Part shown: positions 8,560 to 19,079 of the stretch, piece after piece | How the letters are laid out: each line of letters starts with the position of its first letter | Position numbering within the stretch: the first letter of the stretch is position 1 | Assembly: GCF_011440375.1 (NCBI RefSeq) | Contig: NZ_JAAOIR010000001.1 | Span: 1,550,001-1,614,000 of the forward strand | Direction: 5' to 3' | DNA from: Halorubellus sp. JP-L1 | GTDB taxonomy: Archaea; Halobacteriota; Halobacteria; Halobacteriales; Natrialbaceae | Length of the DNA: 64,000 bases | Notes under the pieces: model-generated | Seen by the model: only the letters and a program-made list of their open reading frames with translations | What the model was told of the DNA's origin: nothing | Database searches by the model: none | Program-made: the position numbers and the translations under genes

Positions 8560-9036
8560 TCAGACCAGCGGGTCGGCGTCGCCGTACACCGCGAGCACGA
8601 CCGCCGTCGTGTGCGTCCCCGGCTCGACCGCCGCGGACTGCACGCGAACGCGCGGGTCGTCGAACGCCCACGCCTCGCGCAGCTCGACGCCCGCGGCGAC
8701 GCCCCGGCGGACGCGCTCTTCGACGTCGTCCGCGTCCGTCCGTCCAGCCGCCTCGTAGAACACCCCACCGTCGGGTGACTGCGCCCACGCCAATCCCGCG
8801 GAGACGTGCCCGGGCTCGCTCGCCGTCGCCCGCGCCTCCACGACCGTCAGCCGCCCGCCGACCTCGCCGAGATCGCCCGCCGTCCCCACCGCCTCCACGT
8901 CCGCGCCCGGCGGCAGCATCGACGACACCGCCACCAGATTGTAGTTGCACACGCCCGCGTCCGCGAGCGCCGCGTCGTAGCTCGCCATCGCCGTCGGACC
9001 CGTCCCCGAGCCCCAGACGACGCGAATCGTATCCAT
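8560..9036 (-). CDS. pdaD: Pyruvoyl-dependent arginine decarboxylase
   Basis: This 158-residue proenzyme cleaves itself between two serines in SSMLPPG (within NLVAVSSMLPPG, about residue 34) to give a small beta chain and an alpha chain with an N-terminal pyruvoyl group. Other family marks are the N-terminal VVWGSGTGPTAMASYDAAL and the alpha-chain GHVSAGLAWAQS. The enzyme makes agmatine from arginine, the first step to polyamines and, in archaea, to the agmatidine modification of tRNA-Ile2. The start is ATG 9036 (MDTIRVV), which gives the usual family length. It ends convergently to nothing and stands alone between fusA and the DUF5811-like gene. Confidence 0.88.
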   Translation of the reverse strand: MDTIRVVWGSGTGPTAMASYDAALADAGVCNYNLVAVSSMLPPGADVEAVGTAGDLGEVGGRLTVVEARATASEPGHVSAGLAWAQSPDGGVFYEAAGRTDADDVEERVRRGVAAGVELREAWAFDDPRVRVQSAAVEPGTHTTAVVLAVYGDADPLV

Positions 9037-9196
9037 ACCCGAACTCGACGCCGCCCGACGTTGTGCGTTGCGGTTCCCGAACGCAACCCAGACCGGCCGA
9101 CAGCGACGCACACGAGCGCGGGCCGACACCCGCCACACCCGTCGCTGTCGACCGTCGAGAACGAAGAGAGAGAGAACCGCCGGTGCGCTCGCGCGC

Positions 9197-11383
9197 TTAG
9201 ATGTAGTCGACCTGCTCGTACAGCTCGAGCTTCATTCCCTTCCGCTCGCGGATCTCCATGATCTGCTCGCGCTGGAGGTTGTCAGCCATGAACTGGAACC
9301 CGGAGTTCTCCGTGTTCCAGGACGCACGACCCTCCGTCGCCGACCGGATGTCGCTCGAGAAGCCGATCATCTCCTCGACGGGCGCCTCGCCCTCGACGAC
9401 CATCAGGTCGCCCTCCTGGTACATGTCGTCGACGCGACCACGACGACCCTGGATCTCGCCGGAGGCCGCACCCATGTGCTCGTTCGGGACGTCGATGCGG
9501 ACGTCCTGCATCGGCTCCTTGAGCCGGACTTCGCCCTTGACGAGCGCGTTGTGGACCGCGTTCCGGACCGCGGGGATGACCTGCGCCGGCCCGCGGTGGA
9601 TCGTGTCCTCGTGGAGGCGCGCGTCGTGAAGGCGGATGAGCGCACCCTCGACGGGCTCCGCGGCGAGCGGGCCGTCGTCGAGCGCTTCCTCCATCCCCTC
9701 GACGACGAGCTCCATCGTCTCGTTGAGGTGCTGGATACCCTTCGTCTCGTCGACGAGGATGTTCGTCCGATGGATCGTCTCCACGTCCTGACTCGTGTCC
9801 TTGTCCATGCCGGCCTCCTGGAGTGCCTCGCGGCGCTCCAGCTCGGGCATGTCCATCGAGATGTTGCCGTGCTTGATGCTCTCGACGATCTCCTCGCCGA
9901 GCGGCTCGATCTCGAGGTAGAAGCGGTTGTGACGGTTCGGCGAGATGCCCTCGACTTCGCCGGAGGGCTGCTGAATCGCCTCGCGGAACACGACGATCGG
10001 CTCACCGGTGTTCACGGGGATGCCCTGGTTGCGCTCGATGCGCTGGGTCTGGACCTCGAGGTGGAGTTCGCCCTGACCGCTGACGAGGTGCTCGCCCGTG
10101 TCCTCGTTGATCTCGATCTGGATCGTCGGGTCCTCCTTGGATACCTGACGGAGCGTCTCGATGAGCTTCGGCAGGTCGTCCATGTTCTTCGCCTCGATGG
10201 ACTTCGTGATGACCGGTTCGCTGATGTGGTCGATGGACTCGAACGGCGTCATCTCGACGCTGGAGACCGTCGACCCCGCGATCGCGTCCTTGAGGCCGGT
10301 GACGGCGGCGATGTTCCCCGCGGGAACGTGCTCCACTTCCTCGCGCTCGCCACCCATGTAGATACCGACGGACTGCACGCGGTTCTTCCCGGCGGTCCCG
10401 GAGACGTACAGCTCCTGGCCCTTCTCGAGCGTCCCAGAGAAGACGCGGCCCGCGGCGATCTCGCCGGCGTGCGGGTCGATACCGATGTCGGTGACCATGA
10501 GGACGACCTCGCCGTCCTCGTCGACCAGCCGCATCGTGTCCGCGAGCTCGCTGTCGGCGTCACCACGCCAGATGCGCGGGATGCGCATCGGCTGTGCGTC
10601 GACGGGGTTCGGGAAGTGCTCGCAGACCATGTCGAGCACGACGTCGCTAAGCGGCGTGCGCTCGTGGAGCTCCTGGCGCTTGTCCGCACGCTCGAGTTCC
10701 ATGATGTCGCCGAAGTCCATGCCGGTTCGCTGCATCGACGGCATCGAGACGCCCCACTTGTAGAGCGCAGACCCGAAGCCGACGGTCCCGTCCTCGACGG
10801 AGACCGTCCAGTCCTCGATGTCGTCCATCTCCTCGGTCATTCCAGCGATGAGTTCGTTGACGTCGCTGATGACGGAGAGGAGGCGGTTCTGCATCTCCTC
10901 AGGGCCCTCCTGGAGCTCGGAGATGAGGCGGTCGACCTTGTTGATGAACAGCGCGGGCTTCACGCCCTCGCGGAGCGCCTGCCGGAGCACCGTCTCGGTC
11001 TGGGGCATCGCGCCCTCGACGGCGTCGACGACGACGAGCGCACCGTCGACCGCACGCATCGCGCGGGTCACGTCGCCACCGAAGTCGACGTGGCCGGGCG
11101 TGTCGATGAGGTTGACGAGGTGGTCGGTGTCCTCGTACTCGTGGGTCATCGACACGTTCGCCGCGTCGATGGTGATGCCGCGCTCTTGCTCGTCCTCCTC
11201 GGTGTCCATCGCGAGCTGTTCGCCCGCGGTGTCGTCGGAGATCATTCCGGCGCCAGCGAGGAGGTTGTCGGTGAGTGTCGTCTTGCCGTGGTCGACGTGC
11301 GCGGCGATGGCGATGTTCCGGATGTTCTCCGGTTTGTCCATCAGCCGTTCGCACTGTTCGACGATCTTCTTGCGTCGGCCCAT
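9197..11383 (-). CDS. fusA: Translation elongation factor aEF-2
   Basis: This 728-residue GTPase drives ribosomal translocation. The G domain has G1 AHVDHGKTT near residue 29, switch [15 protein letters not shown]3 [10 protein letters not shown] and G4 NKVDR. Domains II-V follow, with the diphthamide loop [13 protein letters not shown], whose histidine before RG is the expected modified residue. The C terminus ends [10 protein letters not shown] minus-strand TATA-like ACTTTTACAC at 11406-11415 lies about 27 bases before the ATG. In many archaea fusA directly follows rps7. Here two divergent genes of uncertain function lie between, and fusA has its own promoter. Confidence 0.97.
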   Translation of the reverse strand: MGRRKKIVEQCERLMDKPENIRNIAIAAHVDHGKTTLTDNLLAGAGMISDDTAGEQLAMDTEEDEQERGITIDAANVSMTHEYEDTDHLVNLIDTPGHVDFGGDVTRAMRAVDGALVVVDAVEGAMPQTETVLRQALREGVKPALFINKVDRLISELQEGPEEMQNRLLSVISDVNELIAGMTEEMDDIEDWTVSVEDGTVGFGSALYKWGVSMPSMQRTGMDFGDIMELERADKRQELHERTPLSDVVLDMVCEHFPNPVDAQPMRIPRIWRGDADSELADTMRLVDEDGEVVLMVTDIGIDPHAGEIAAGRVFSGTLEKGQELYVSGTAGKNRVQSVGIYMGGEREEVEHVPAGNIAAVTGLKDAIAGSTVSSVEMTPFESIDHISEPVITKSIEAKNMDDLPKLIETLRQVSKEDPTIQIEINEDTGEHLVSGQGELHLEVQTQRIERNQGIPVNTGEPIVVFREAIQQPSGEVEGISPNRHNRFYLEIEPLGEEIVESIKHGNISMDMPELERREALQEAGMDKDTSQDVETIHRTNILVDETKGIQHLNETMELVVEGMEEALDDGPLAAEPVEGALIRLHDARLHEDTIHRGPAQVIPAVRNAVHNALVKGEVRLKEPMQDVRIDVPNEHMGAASGEIQGRRGRVDDMYQEGDLMVVEGEAPVEEMIGFSSDIRSATEGRASWNTENSGFQFMADNLQREQIMEIRERKGMKLELYEQVDYI

Positions 11384-11405
11384 TGCTGTTGGATACCGTC
11401 ACGGC

Positions 11406-11415
11406 GTGTAAAAGT
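11406..11415 (-). promoter_or_regulatory. Promoter of fusA
   Basis: The minus-strand sequence ACTTTTACAC is centred 27 bases before ATG 11383, which implies a nearly leaderless fusA mRNA independent of the rps12-rps7 transcript. Confidence 0.55.
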
Positions 11416-11545
11416 ATGCTGTTTTCGATTGGTGGGGAACGCGCGAAACCCGCGATTTCGAAGGTCTGAGAACCCCTCAGTGCGTCAACGGTACGCACGG
11501 TTCGGGATGGTCGATGCGGCGGTGGTCGACCCTCGCACAGTGCGG

Positions 11546-12295
11546 TCAGCGACGGGCGGCGGCGACGAGGTTCCGGAGCGCCCCCGGGCCGTTCGCGACG
11601 AGCGCTCGCGGGAACCGCCGCCGGGAGCCGTCGAGGGCGTCCGCGAGCGTCCCAGCGGCGTCCTCGAACACGCCGGTGCCGTGCCCGACGAGGACGCGGT
11701 CGGGCGCGAACCCGGAGAGGGCGTTCCGCGGCGGGAACAGGCGCGCGTAGAAGACGACGCCGAGGCGTTCGTCGCCGACGAGGAACGCGTCCGCGGTCCC
11801 GAGGGACTCGGGGACGTACAGCGTCCGGTCGCGCTCGCGCCAGCAGACCGCCTCCCTCCACGCTCCCATCGGCGAGACGCGGTGGAGCGAGACGTCGGTC
11901 CCCGGCAGGTGGTCGTCGACGCGCTGGACGTCGACGCCCTCACCGACGCCGGGTGCGTCCGCGGATGCGTCGAAGTGGTCGAGCGGGCGGTCCATCCACG
12001 ACGGAACGGTCACGGGGACGTCGTAGCGCGCCGCGAGTGCGGCGGCGTCGCGGGCGTGCCAGCCCGCGCAGACCGCGACGCCGGCGACGGCTCCCGCAGC
12101 GTCTGCGGCGCCCGCTCCCGCGCTACGGTCGGCGAGTTCGTCGTCCAGCCCGGGTGCGTCGAGCGGGTCGAGGAGCCAGAAGCCGTCCGTGGTTCGGAGG
12201 GCGTGACTCGTCCGCAGGAGGGACTCCTCGGGGGCCGCGACCCAGCCGAAGCCGTCGTCGAACTCGTCGACGACCGAGAGCGAACCGTCGGCCAT
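11546..12295 (-). CDS. Haloarchaeal protein, possibly degenerate metallo-beta-lactamase fold
   Basis: The protein has 249 residues, starting MADGSLSVVDEFDDGFGWVA. The run of short strands and loops (SHALRTTDGFWLLDPLDAPG, VAVCAGWHARDAAALAARYDVPV, DAFLVGDERLGVVF, DRVLVGHGTGVFE) follows the order seen in metallo-beta-lactamase-fold proteins. However, the usual HxHxDH zinc motif is absent, being replaced around GWHARDAA. I infer a fold relative without the standard metal site; its function is unknown. The start is ATG 12295; an in-frame extension to 12445 would run through the 21-base repeats and is rejected. It is divergent from the HExxH protein gene. Confidence 0.6.
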   Translation of the reverse strand: MADGSLSVVDEFDDGFGWVAAPEESLLRTSHALRTTDGFWLLDPLDAPGLDDELADRSAGAGAADAAGAVAGVAVCAGWHARDAAALAARYDVPVTVPSWMDRPLDHFDASADAPGVGEGVDVQRVDDHLPGTDVSLHRVSPMGAWREAVCWRERDRTLYVPESLGTADAFLVGDERLGVVFYARLFPPRNALSGFAPDRVLVGHGTGVFEDAAGTLADALDGSRRRFPRALVANGPGALRNLVAAARR

Positions 12296-12331
12296 ACCCG
12301 AGTGCGGCGTCGCCCACGACAAGTACCTACC

Positions 12332-12437
12332 GTCATGCGGCGATCGCTTCCGTCGTCCAGTGACCGTTCTTCCGTCGCCGGCGACCGTTCTTCCGTCGCC
12401 GGCGACCGCTCTTCGGTCATGCGGCAATCGTTCCGCG
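12332..12437. repeat. 21-base tandem repeat inside a longer imperfect duplication
   Basis: GACCGTTCTTCCGTCGCCGGC is repeated at 12362-12382 and 12383-12403, with a truncated third copy at 12404-12418. The array is flanked by imperfect copies of GTCATGCGGCGATCGCTTCCG (12333-12353 and 12416-12436). It occupies the promoter interval between two divergent genes, so it could bind a regulator or simply be slippage-prone DNA. Confidence 0.85.
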
Positions 12438-12481
12438 GGCCGCAACCCTCATACCCGACAAAGCCATTGCGAACTAGTAAC

Positions 12482-13234
12482 ATGGACGTTCGTGTCCAGG
12501 GTCGCGCGCCCCCCGCGCCGTTCCTCGGGGCGCAGGACCGATTCGAGACCGAGTACGACGTCACGCTCCCCGTCCACGTGCACGTCCGCGACGACCCCGA
12601 CGAACGCACGTGGACCGGCCACTACGACGACCGGCACGTCCTCAACATCTCCCAGCAAGCCGCGACCTCGGCGATGGCACGCGAACTCGCTCTCCACGAG
12701 TACGCGCACATGACGCGCTACGAGGAAGAGCACCCCTCGCACCTCCAGAGCACCGACGAAGCCCTCTTCCTGGGGCTCGCCGGGAACAGCGTCGAACGCC
12801 GGAAGGTCGCGCACTGCTACCAGATCGCGAACCACATGAAGGACATCTACGCCGACGACATCACCCTCAGCCTCGGCGACAGCGACAAACTCGTCTCGTT
12901 CTTCGAGGCGAGCCTCGCCGCCGCCGTCAGCGACCACGGCACCCCACCACGCGCCGGCCTGACGCCCGTCACCGCCGACGCCGACCCCGAGATAACGGCC
13001 GTGAACGCCGCGTTCGCGCTCGCACTCTGCGAGCGCCACGACCTCCTCCCCACCGACCACCGCCTCTACGACCTCGCGCACGCCGCCGGCGAAGACGCCC
13101 CCGGCGTCAGCGTCGACTCCTTCAAGAACCACTTCCTCGACCTCGCCGACGACCCCACCGAGAGCGAGTACCGCAAAGCCCTCGTCGACGTCACCCGCGA
13201 GTACGCACTCGGCGGCCAACAAGCGGCGGACTGA
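12482..13234 (+). CDS. HExxH-motif protein (DUF5781-like, haloarchaeal)
   Basis: This 250-residue protein carries a zinc-protease-type motif, LALHEYAHMTRYEEEHP (HEYAH, about residue 78), followed by a helical domain (FLGLAGNSVERRKVAHCYQIANHMKDIYADD) that may hold further ligands. From memory it matches the haloarchaeal DUF5781 family, which I could not check. It has no signal peptide. A cytosolic metallopeptidase is possible but unproven. The start is ATG 12482 (MDVRVQGRAP), just after the repeat array. It converges on rps7, with about 40 bases between the stops. Confidence 0.72.
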   Translation: MDVRVQGRAPPAPFLGAQDRFETEYDVTLPVHVHVRDDPDERTWTGHYDDRHVLNISQQAATSAMARELALHEYAHMTRYEEEHPSHLQSTDEALFLGLAGNSVERRKVAHCYQIANHMKDIYADDITLSLGDSDKLVSFFEASLAAAVSDHGTPPRAGLTPVTADADPEITAVNAAFALALCERHDLLPTDHRLYDLAHAAGEDAPGVSVDSFKNHFLDLADDPTESEYRKALVDVTREYALGGQQAAD

Positions 13235-13276
13235 GAGCTACCGGGTCGCTGCGAGAAGCGAAGAGAGAAGAACTGC

Positions 13277-13891
13277 TTAGCGTGCGGCCGCCGCGACGCG
13301 CTCGGACTCTTCCTTCTGGTTGATCGCGTACGTCTGGACGTCGTAGTTCGCCGCCCCGACGAGCTGCTGGGCGAGCGACTCCGCCGCCGTCGTCGTCGTC
13401 TTGAACGACCCGCCGTAGACGCCCTCAGCGAGGAACATCAGCGACTGGTCGACGCGCCGCTGCGGCGCCACGTCGACCGCCTTCGGGACCGAGATGCCAC
13501 CGTACTTCAGGCGGACGGTCTCCTCGCGCGGCGCCGCGTTCTCGACGGCCTCCACGAGTACCTGGATGGGGTTCTCCTCCGTGCGCTCGTGGACGATCTC
13601 GAACGCATCACTAACGATCTGGAGCGCCAGCTGCTTCTTGCCCGTGTTCTCGTCCGTCTGCATCAAGCGGTTCGCGAGCCGCTCGACGATCGAGAGCTCG
13701 GACTTCTTGAACTGCTTGTTCGAGTGACGACCCATCGTGTGCGCGATCGGCGTCACCGTGATGTACCGTTCGGTCGAGGGGTCGCTGTACTCGATGCCAG
13801 TGACCTCCCACTGATCGAAGAGCTTCGCTCGCGCACCCTCGTCGTCGGTACCAGCCGGCTTCTCGGGTTCGGGTGTGTCTTCTGCAGCCAT
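13277..13891 (-). CDS. rps7: 30S ribosomal protein S7
   Basis: At 204 residues this is typical for haloarchaeal uS7, which carries an acidic N-terminal extension (MAAEDTPEPEKPAGTDDEG). The conserved core includes MGRHSNKQFKKSELSIVERLANRLM and the C-terminal RVDQSLMFLAEGVYGGSFKTTTTAAESLAQQLVGAANYD. S7 nucleates the head of the 30S subunit on 16S rRNA. The ATG follows the rps12 stop after three bases, so the two form one transcription unit. Confidence 0.96.
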   Translation of the reverse strand: MAAEDTPEPEKPAGTDDEGARAKLFDQWEVTGIEYSDPSTERYITVTPIAHTMGRHSNKQFKKSELSIVERLANRLMQTDENTGKKQLALQIVSDAFEIVHERTEENPIQVLVEAVENAAPREETVRLKYGGISVPKAVDVAPQRRVDQSLMFLAEGVYGGSFKTTTTAAESLAQQLVGAANYDVQTYAINQKEESERVAAAAR

Positions 13892-13894
13892 GAG

Positions 13895-14323
13895 TTATCG
13901 CACCGGTTTCTCAGCGTTCCCGCGGACGAGTTCGATCATCGAGACGCCGTTGACCTTCTCGACCTTGTAGTTCACGCCCGAGAGGTCACCCATCGCACGA
14001 CCCTTCGCCCCACCGATACCGGCGATCGTGACCTCGTCGTGCTCGTCGATGAACGAAATCGCACCGTCACCGGGACAGAACGCGGTGACCTGCTTCCCGT
14101 TCTTGATGAGCTGCACTCGCACGCACTTCCGGATCGCGGAGTTGGGCTGTTTCGCTTCGATACCTACCTTCTCGAGGACGATGCCGCGACCCTGCGGCGC
14201 ACCCTCGAGCGGGTCGGACTTCTTGCGAAGTCCACGCTCGCGTCGCGCGTAGTCCGAGTCGGACCACCGCTGCTGCTGGCGGTCCTTCTTGAGCTTGCGC
14301 GCGGCGTACTTGCCGTTCGCCAT
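13895..14323 (-). CDS. rps12: 30S ribosomal protein S12
   Basis: This 142-residue uS12 has the invariant decoding-centre segment [32 protein letters not shown] and the loop [26 protein letters not shown]. It sits near the A site and affects decoding accuracy; streptomycin-type resistance changes map to the KQPNSA region. Translation is coupled to rps7, which starts three bases after the stop. A promoter lies in the 184-base gap that separates it from nusA. Confidence 0.96.
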   Translation of the reverse strand: MANGKYAARKLKKDRQQQRWSDSDYARRERGLRKKSDPLEGAPQGRGIVLEKVGIEAKQPNSAIRKCVRVQLIKNGKQVTAFCPGDGAISFIDEHDEVTIAGIGGAKGRAMGDLSGVNYKVEKVNGVSMIELVRGNAEKPVR

Positions 14324-14346
14324 AGTACCACCCGCTACCTGTCCGA

Positions 14347-14358
14347 GGCACTTAAGCC
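14347..14358 (-). promoter_or_regulatory. Promoter of rps12-rps7
   Basis: The minus-strand sequence GGGCTTAAGTGC, with CTTAAG at 14351-14356, is about 30 bases before ATG 14323. It is followed by GGGTGGTAC just upstream of the start. It lets rps12-rps7 be transcribed separately from the RNA polymerase operon. Confidence 0.5.
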
Positions 14359-14507
14359 CACCCTTTTCGAGACGGCGTGACGGCCTGAGGTCGCTCTAGC
14401 GACCCCGATAACGCCCTCTGCGCCCGTCTCGCGGTTCGAGTTACGGTCTCTGCACGCGCCTTACCTGCAGAGGTCGCGTGTAACGCCGCGAGAGCCAGCG
14501 ACGCGGA

Positions 14508-14927
14508 CTACGTCAACTCGATGTCGTCGACGTCGACGTGCCGACGCGACAGGTCCCGCGCCGCCTCGATGTTCCGGCCGTCCGCGCCGATGGCGACGCC
14601 CGTGTCGGCCTCGTCGACCTCCACGTACGCCACCGTATCGCCGTTCTCGCTGATCGTGACGTTGTACACCGCCGCCGGCGCGAGCGCGTTCGCGACGAAG
14701 TCCGCCGCCGAATCGGCCGTCTCGACGAGCTTCGCCGCCGTCCCGAGGCGCTCCTCGAACTCCGCGACGTGCTCGCCACCCGGCCCGATCGCCTCCCCCA
14801 TGTCGCCGCGAGCGACCAGGACCACCACGCGGTCCTCGTACACCACGCAATCGAGCCCGGTCGCTCCCGTGACGTCCTCGAACAGCGCGAGGACGCGACG
14901 CGCCTCGTCCGACAGCGTCCGCGCCAT
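14508..14927 (-). CDS. nusA: NusA-like RNA-binding termination factor (two KH domains)
   Basis: This 139-residue archaeal NusA consists only of the two KH domains. GDMGEAIGPGGEHVAEFEE holds the first GxxG-type loop, and DTGVAIGADGRNIEAARDLSRRH holds the second. It lacks the N-terminal polymerase-binding and S1 domains of bacterial NusA. It is thought to bind nascent RNA and modulate elongation or termination. Its ATG overlaps the rpoA'' stop by one base (TGATG), so the two are translationally coupled in the polymerase operon. Confidence 0.92.
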   Translation of the reverse strand: MARTLSDEARRVLALFEDVTGATGLDCVVYEDRVVVLVARGDMGEAIGPGGEHVAEFEERLGTAAKLVETADSAADFVANALAPAAVYNVTISENGDTVAYVEVDEADTGVAIGADGRNIEAARDLSRRHVDVDDIELT

Positions 14928-16147
14928 CAGTCAGCTTGCTCGGACGACTTCGGCAGCGACCCCATCCGGAGGTCGACGTCACCCGTCCCGAGCTTGATCG
15001 GCTTCCCGACGATGACGTTCTCCGTCACGCCGTTCAGGTCGTCGACCTCGCCGTGGATGGCGGCGTCCAGCAAGTGATTGACCGTGACCTCGAACGCCGC
15101 CCGCGCCAGCACCGACTCCTTCGAGCCACTGATGCCGTGCCGACCGATCGACTCGATCTCGCCGCGGTTCGTCATCATGTCCGCGACCAGCATCAGGTGC
15201 CGGACGTTCACGTCGTCCAGGCCCTGCTCGGCGAGCGTGTCGTTCGTCTCCTCGATGATCGTCTCCCGAGCCGCCTCGATGCCGAGCGTCCGATGGATCT
15301 CGTGGATGTTGTTACACGTCGACCGGGACGCGTCCACGCCCTCGATCTCTAAGGCGTCGCCGAACGACGACCCCTCCGTGTACAGCACGAACTCCTCGTC
15401 GACGTCGCGGTCCTCGTCCTCCACGTCCTCCTTCCGGATGACGACCCGCGAGATCTCCTCGATGCCCTTGAACGTGATCTCGCGGAGCTCCTCGACGAGC
15501 TGCAGGAGGTCGCGGTAACTCGGCTCCTCCGGGCCGAACTGGACGTTCGTCCCCTTCTGGATCGTCGTCACGCCCAGCGAGTCCTCGATTATCTCCGCGA
15601 TCTCCGCGGCGACCTCGCCCGTGTCCGCCACGGTCGGCCAGCGCTCGTCGAGCGTCTCCGGGTTCAGGTCGACGGAGACGTTCATGTCCGCGACGTTCGT
15701 CGACACGTCACCGAGCGCGAGGATCTTCGTCGCCTCCAGCTGCCAGACGACCTCGTGCGCGCGCTCGCGACTCGCCGCGTACTCGTCCTCGAGGTGGATC
15801 GTCATCATCGGCGTGTCCGGCGTCTTCCGCGCGTCCACGAGCTCGATGAGACGCGGCAGTCCCTGCGTGACGTCGATCTCCGCGACGCCCGCGTAGTGGA
15901 ACGTGTTCATCGTCAGCTGCGTCCCGGGTTCCCCGATCGACTGCGCGCTCACCGTCCCGACGGGATCGAGCGGTTCGACGCGCGTCTCCCGCCACCGGTT
16001 CGCGACCGCCTTCGCGATGTCGTCGGCCGCCTCCACGCTCGCGTTCCGCTCGTCGACCACGCGGTAGACGTCCTCCCGGAGCTCTTCGGGGACTTCGGCG
16101 TCCTCGACGACCGCCTCGACGTCCGCGGAGACGTCGTAGTCAGTCAT
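14927..16147 (-). CDS. rpoA2: DNA-directed RNA polymerase subunit A''
   Basis: This 406-residue subunit is the C-terminal part of the archaeal beta'-like subunit and contributes the trigger loop, bridge-helix end and jaw. Key segments are [27 protein letters not shown] (trigger loop), [22 protein letters not shown], and the C-terminal [28 protein letters not shown]. The start is ATG 16147 ([12 protein letters not shown]), overlapping the rpoA' stop by eight bases (ATGACTGA). A long in-frame extension lies inside rpoA' and is not used. Confidence 0.96.
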   Translation of the reverse strand: MTDYDVSADVEAVVEDAEVPEELREDVYRVVDERNASVEAADDIAKAVANRWRETRVEPLDPVGTVSAQSIGEPGTQLTMNTFHYAGVAEIDVTQGLPRLIELVDARKTPDTPMMTIHLEDEYAASRERAHEVVWQLEATKILALGDVSTNVADMNVSVDLNPETLDERWPTVADTGEVAAEIAEIIEDSLGVTTIQKGTNVQFGPEEPSYRDLLQLVEELREITFKGIEEISRVVIRKEDVEDEDRDVDEEFVLYTEGSSFGDALEIEGVDASRSTCNNIHEIHRTLGIEAARETIIEETNDTLAEQGLDDVNVRHLMLVADMMTNRGEIESIGRHGISGSKESVLARAAFEVTVNHLLDAAIHGEVDDLNGVTENVIVGKPIKLGTGDVDLRMGSLPKSSEQAD

Positions 16148-19076
16148 CCGACTCCACCTCCGTGAGGAGGTCGGGGTTACGACGCGCGTCCGCGTGCTCG
16201 CTGAGGTTCGTCGGGCGCGCCTCGTCGCCGAGGAACTCCGCCTTCGAGCGGTCGTCCGCGAACTCGTTGTCGAGGATGCGGTCCGCGATCTGGTCGACGT
16301 CCACGCCGTTGTCCGCGTCGTGCGCGACCTGCACCGGACTCGTCGAGTCCTCGCCGAACTCGAACTGGACGATCGTGTCCGAGGTGTCCCGGACCGTGCC
16401 GTCGTACTGCGTCTCCAGCTCGGAGAGTGCGTTGATGAGGCGGCGCTGGAGGTACCCGGACTTCGACGTCCGAACCGCCGTGTCCACGAGGCCCTCGCGG
16501 CCACCCATCGCGTGGAAGAAGAACTCCCGCGGAGTGAGTCCACCCGTGTAGGAGTTCTCCACGAAACCATGGGCGTCAGCGCTCAGGTCGTCCTTCTTGT
16601 AGTGCGACAGGGTGCGGTCCTCGTACCCGCGGTTGATGCGGTTCCCGCGAACCGCCTGCTGGCCGACCGCGCCAGCCATCTGCGTGAGGTTCAGCATCGA
16701 CCCACGCGCACCCGAGTTCGCCATGACGACCGCCGGGTTGTCCTCGTCGAAGTGCTCCTCGGCGATGTCGCCCGCGTTGTCGCGGGCCTTCCCGAGCGTC
16801 TGCATGATCTTCATCTCGAGCGTCTCGTCGACCGTCCGCCCCGGCAGACTCTCGAGTTCGCCGGCCTCGTACGTCTCGATGAGCTCCTCGGTGCGGTCGT
16901 ACGCCTCGTCGATCGTCTCGTCGATGCGCTCCTGGGCTTCGCCGGGGATCGTCTCGTCGTCGATCCCGATCGAGAACCCGAAGTGCATGATCGAGCGCAT
17001 CGCGAGCGCCGCGACCTCGTTGATGAAGATGCGCGCACGCGTCGTCCCGTACACCTTCACGATCGTGTCGACGATCTGCCCGCCGAACTCGCCGACCTCG
17101 TCCTCCGCGATCGTGCCCTCGACGAGCACGCCGTCCTCGACGACGACGTCGTCGCCGACGGTCCCACGGAACTCGAGGTTCAGGTCGTCCGGCAGCAGCT
17201 CCGAGAAGATGTCCCGGCCCGTCCAGTACGGCTCGTCGGTCTCGTCGTGCCCGCTCGGCGCCGGCAGCTCGTCGATGCGCGTCGCTCGCAGCAAGTCGAG
17301 CGCCTGCGTCTCGTTGAACTGCGGGTTCTGGTTCGTCAAGAGGTACGTCCCGCTGATGTGGTCCTGGATCGCGCCGATGATGTTCTCGCCGAACCGCGGC
17401 GAGAGAATCTGCTCCTGGACGCGCATCAGGACGCGCGCTTCAGCCCGCGCCTCCTCGTTCTGGAGGGCGTGCATGTTCATCTCGTCGCCGTCGAAGTCAG
17501 CGTTGTACGGCGGACAGACGACCGTGTTCAGGCGGAACGTCTTGTACGGCATCACGACGACCTCGTGCGCCATGATACTCATCCGGTGCAGGCTCGGCTG
17601 CCGGTTGAAGACGACGATGTCGCCGTCCACGAGGTGGCGGTTGACCTCCCAGCCGGCCTCGACCTTCTCCGAGAGCTCCTCGCAGTTCTTCTCCGTCACC
17701 TTCAGGCGGCGACCGTCCGGGCGCTTCACGTAGTTCGCACCCGGGTGGCCTTCGGGGCCGTTACTGACGTACCGGCGCGCGTCCGCGAGGTTGCGCTCCG
17801 TGACGTTCATCGTCTGCGTCATCTCCTTGGCCACGCGGTCGGGCACGCCGACCTCGTTCAGGGACAGCGTCGGGTCCGGACTGATCACGGTCCGCGCCGA
17901 GAAGTTCACGCGCTTCCCGGACAGCGAGCCTCGGAATCGGCCCTCCTTGCCCTTGAGGCGCTGACTGAGCGTCTTCAGGGGGCGACCCGAACGGTGGCGG
18001 GCGGGCGGCGTCCCCGAGATCTCGTTGTCCATGAACGTCGTCACGTGATACTGCAACAGTTCCCAGAGGTCCTCGATGATGAGCTGGGGCGCACCCGCCT
18101 CGCGGTTCTCCATGAACCGCTGGTTGATGCGGATGATGTCCACGAGCTTGTGCGTGAGGTCGTCCTCGCTCCGCTGCCCGTTGTCCAGCGTGATCGACGG
18201 CCGCGCCGTCACCGGCGGCACCGGCAGCACCGTCAGAATCATCCACTCCGGGCGACTGCGCTCGGGGTTGATGCCGAGCACTTCGAGGTCCTCGCCGGGG
18301 ATGTCCTCGAACCAGTCCCGGATGTCGCTGGGCATCAGCTTGTTCATGTCCTCCTCGGTCAGGTCGACGTCGAGCGTCTTCTCGATCGCCTTCCGGTCGG
18401 ACTCCCGCGGCCGGAACTCCCCGGAGAGGATCTCGTTCACGCGCGACAGGTCGATCTCCGTCGCCTCCGCGAGCTCCTCGCGACCCATCGGCTCCACGCC
18501 CGCCTCCTCGTCGCCCTGCATCGCGCTCGCGATCCGCTGGGAGTACTCCGACGTCAGGACCTGCTGGACCTCGTAGTACGTCGTCGGCTTCTCGTGCTGG
18601 ATGTCGTACTGCTCCTCGCCGCAGAACGGACACCGGTCCTTCTTGCGAGCCTGCCGAATCGCGGCCTTCGTCACGTCGTTCAGGTCGTTCCCGAGCTTCC
18701 GTGCGTTGTTCAGGTCGCGCTCGAAGTCCTCGCGCTCGTCCTCGGTAAGACAGAGACGCGCGCACTCGCGGCACGTCCCGCGAAGCAGTCGTCGGATGAG
18801 TTTCGTGAACCCGACGTGGATGACGGGCGCCGCCAGCTCGATGTGCCCGAAGTGCCCGTTACACGACCCACTGTGCTTCCCGCAGGTCTTGCACTCCAGA
18901 CCAGGGTCGATCACGCCCAGACGCGGGTCCATGAGGCCCATGTCGATTGGGAACCCGTCGTCGTCGTACGTGTCGGCCGTGATGACCTTCGTGGCGCTCA
19001 TCTCGCGGTACTCCTCGGGGTCCATCAGCCCGAAGCTGATCTCCCCTATCTCCTTGGGTGATTGTCCTGTGGACAT
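16140..19076 (-). CDS. rpoA1: DNA-directed RNA polymerase subunit A'
   Basis: This 978-residue subunit has the catalytic [10 protein letters not shown] motif binding the active-site magnesium. It also has N-terminal zinc sites ([17 protein letters not shown] and later CRECARLC, then CPFCGEEQ), the clamp helices, [26 protein letters not shown] (switch/rudder region) and the QQAVRGNR funnel region. Haloarchaea split beta' into A' and A''; the split here is normal. Its ATG lies three bases after the rpoB' stop. No intein or insertion is seen. Confidence 0.97.
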   Translation of the reverse strand: MSTGQSPKEIGEISFGLMDPEEYREMSATKVITADTYDDDGFPIDMGLMDPRLGVIDPGLECKTCGKHSGSCNGHFGHIELAAPVIHVGFTKLIRRLLRGTCRECARLCLTEDEREDFERDLNNARKLGNDLNDVTKAAIRQARKKDRCPFCGEEQYDIQHEKPTTYYEVQQVLTSEYSQRIASAMQGDEEAGVEPMGREELAEATEIDLSRVNEILSGEFRPRESDRKAIEKTLDVDLTEEDMNKLMPSDIRDWFEDIPGEDLEVLGINPERSRPEWMILTVLPVPPVTARPSITLDNGQRSEDDLTHKLVDIIRINQRFMENREAGAPQLIIEDLWELLQYHVTTFMDNEISGTPPARHRSGRPLKTLSQRLKGKEGRFRGSLSGKRVNFSARTVISPDPTLSLNEVGVPDRVAKEMTQTMNVTERNLADARRYVSNGPEGHPGANYVKRPDGRRLKVTEKNCEELSEKVEAGWEVNRHLVDGDIVVFNRQPSLHRMSIMAHEVVVMPYKTFRLNTVVCPPYNADFDGDEMNMHALQNEEARAEARVLMRVQEQILSPRFGENIIGAIQDHISGTYLLTNQNPQFNETQALDLLRATRIDELPAPSGHDETDEPYWTGRDIFSELLPDDLNLEFRGTVGDDVVVEDGVLVEGTIAEDEVGEFGGQIVDTIVKVYGTTRARIFINEVAALAMRSIMHFGFSIGIDDETIPGEAQERIDETIDEAYDRTEELIETYEAGELESLPGRTVDETLEMKIMQTLGKARDNAGDIAEEHFDEDNPAVVMANSGARGSMLNLTQMAGAVGQQAVRGNRINRGYEDRTLSHYKKDDLSADAHGFVENSYTGGLTPREFFFHAMGGREGLVDTAVRTSKSGYLQRRLINALSELETQYDGTVRDTSDTIVQFEFGEDSTSPVQVAHDADNGVDVDQIADRILDNEFADDRSKAEFLGDEARPTNLSEHADARRNPDLLTEVESDD

Positions 19077-19079
19077 GAT

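Noticed and set aside
9068-13234. A 1388-codon open frame running opposite fusA and through the intergenic repeats
   Set aside because: It is antisense to well-recognised genes, rich in Arg, Leu and Val from reading GC-biased codons in reverse, and only its last 250 codons (from 12482) look real.
16194-19061. A 955-codon frame opposite rpoA'
   Set aside because: It is the antisense shadow of rpoA', with extreme Arg/Leu/Val use and no domain.
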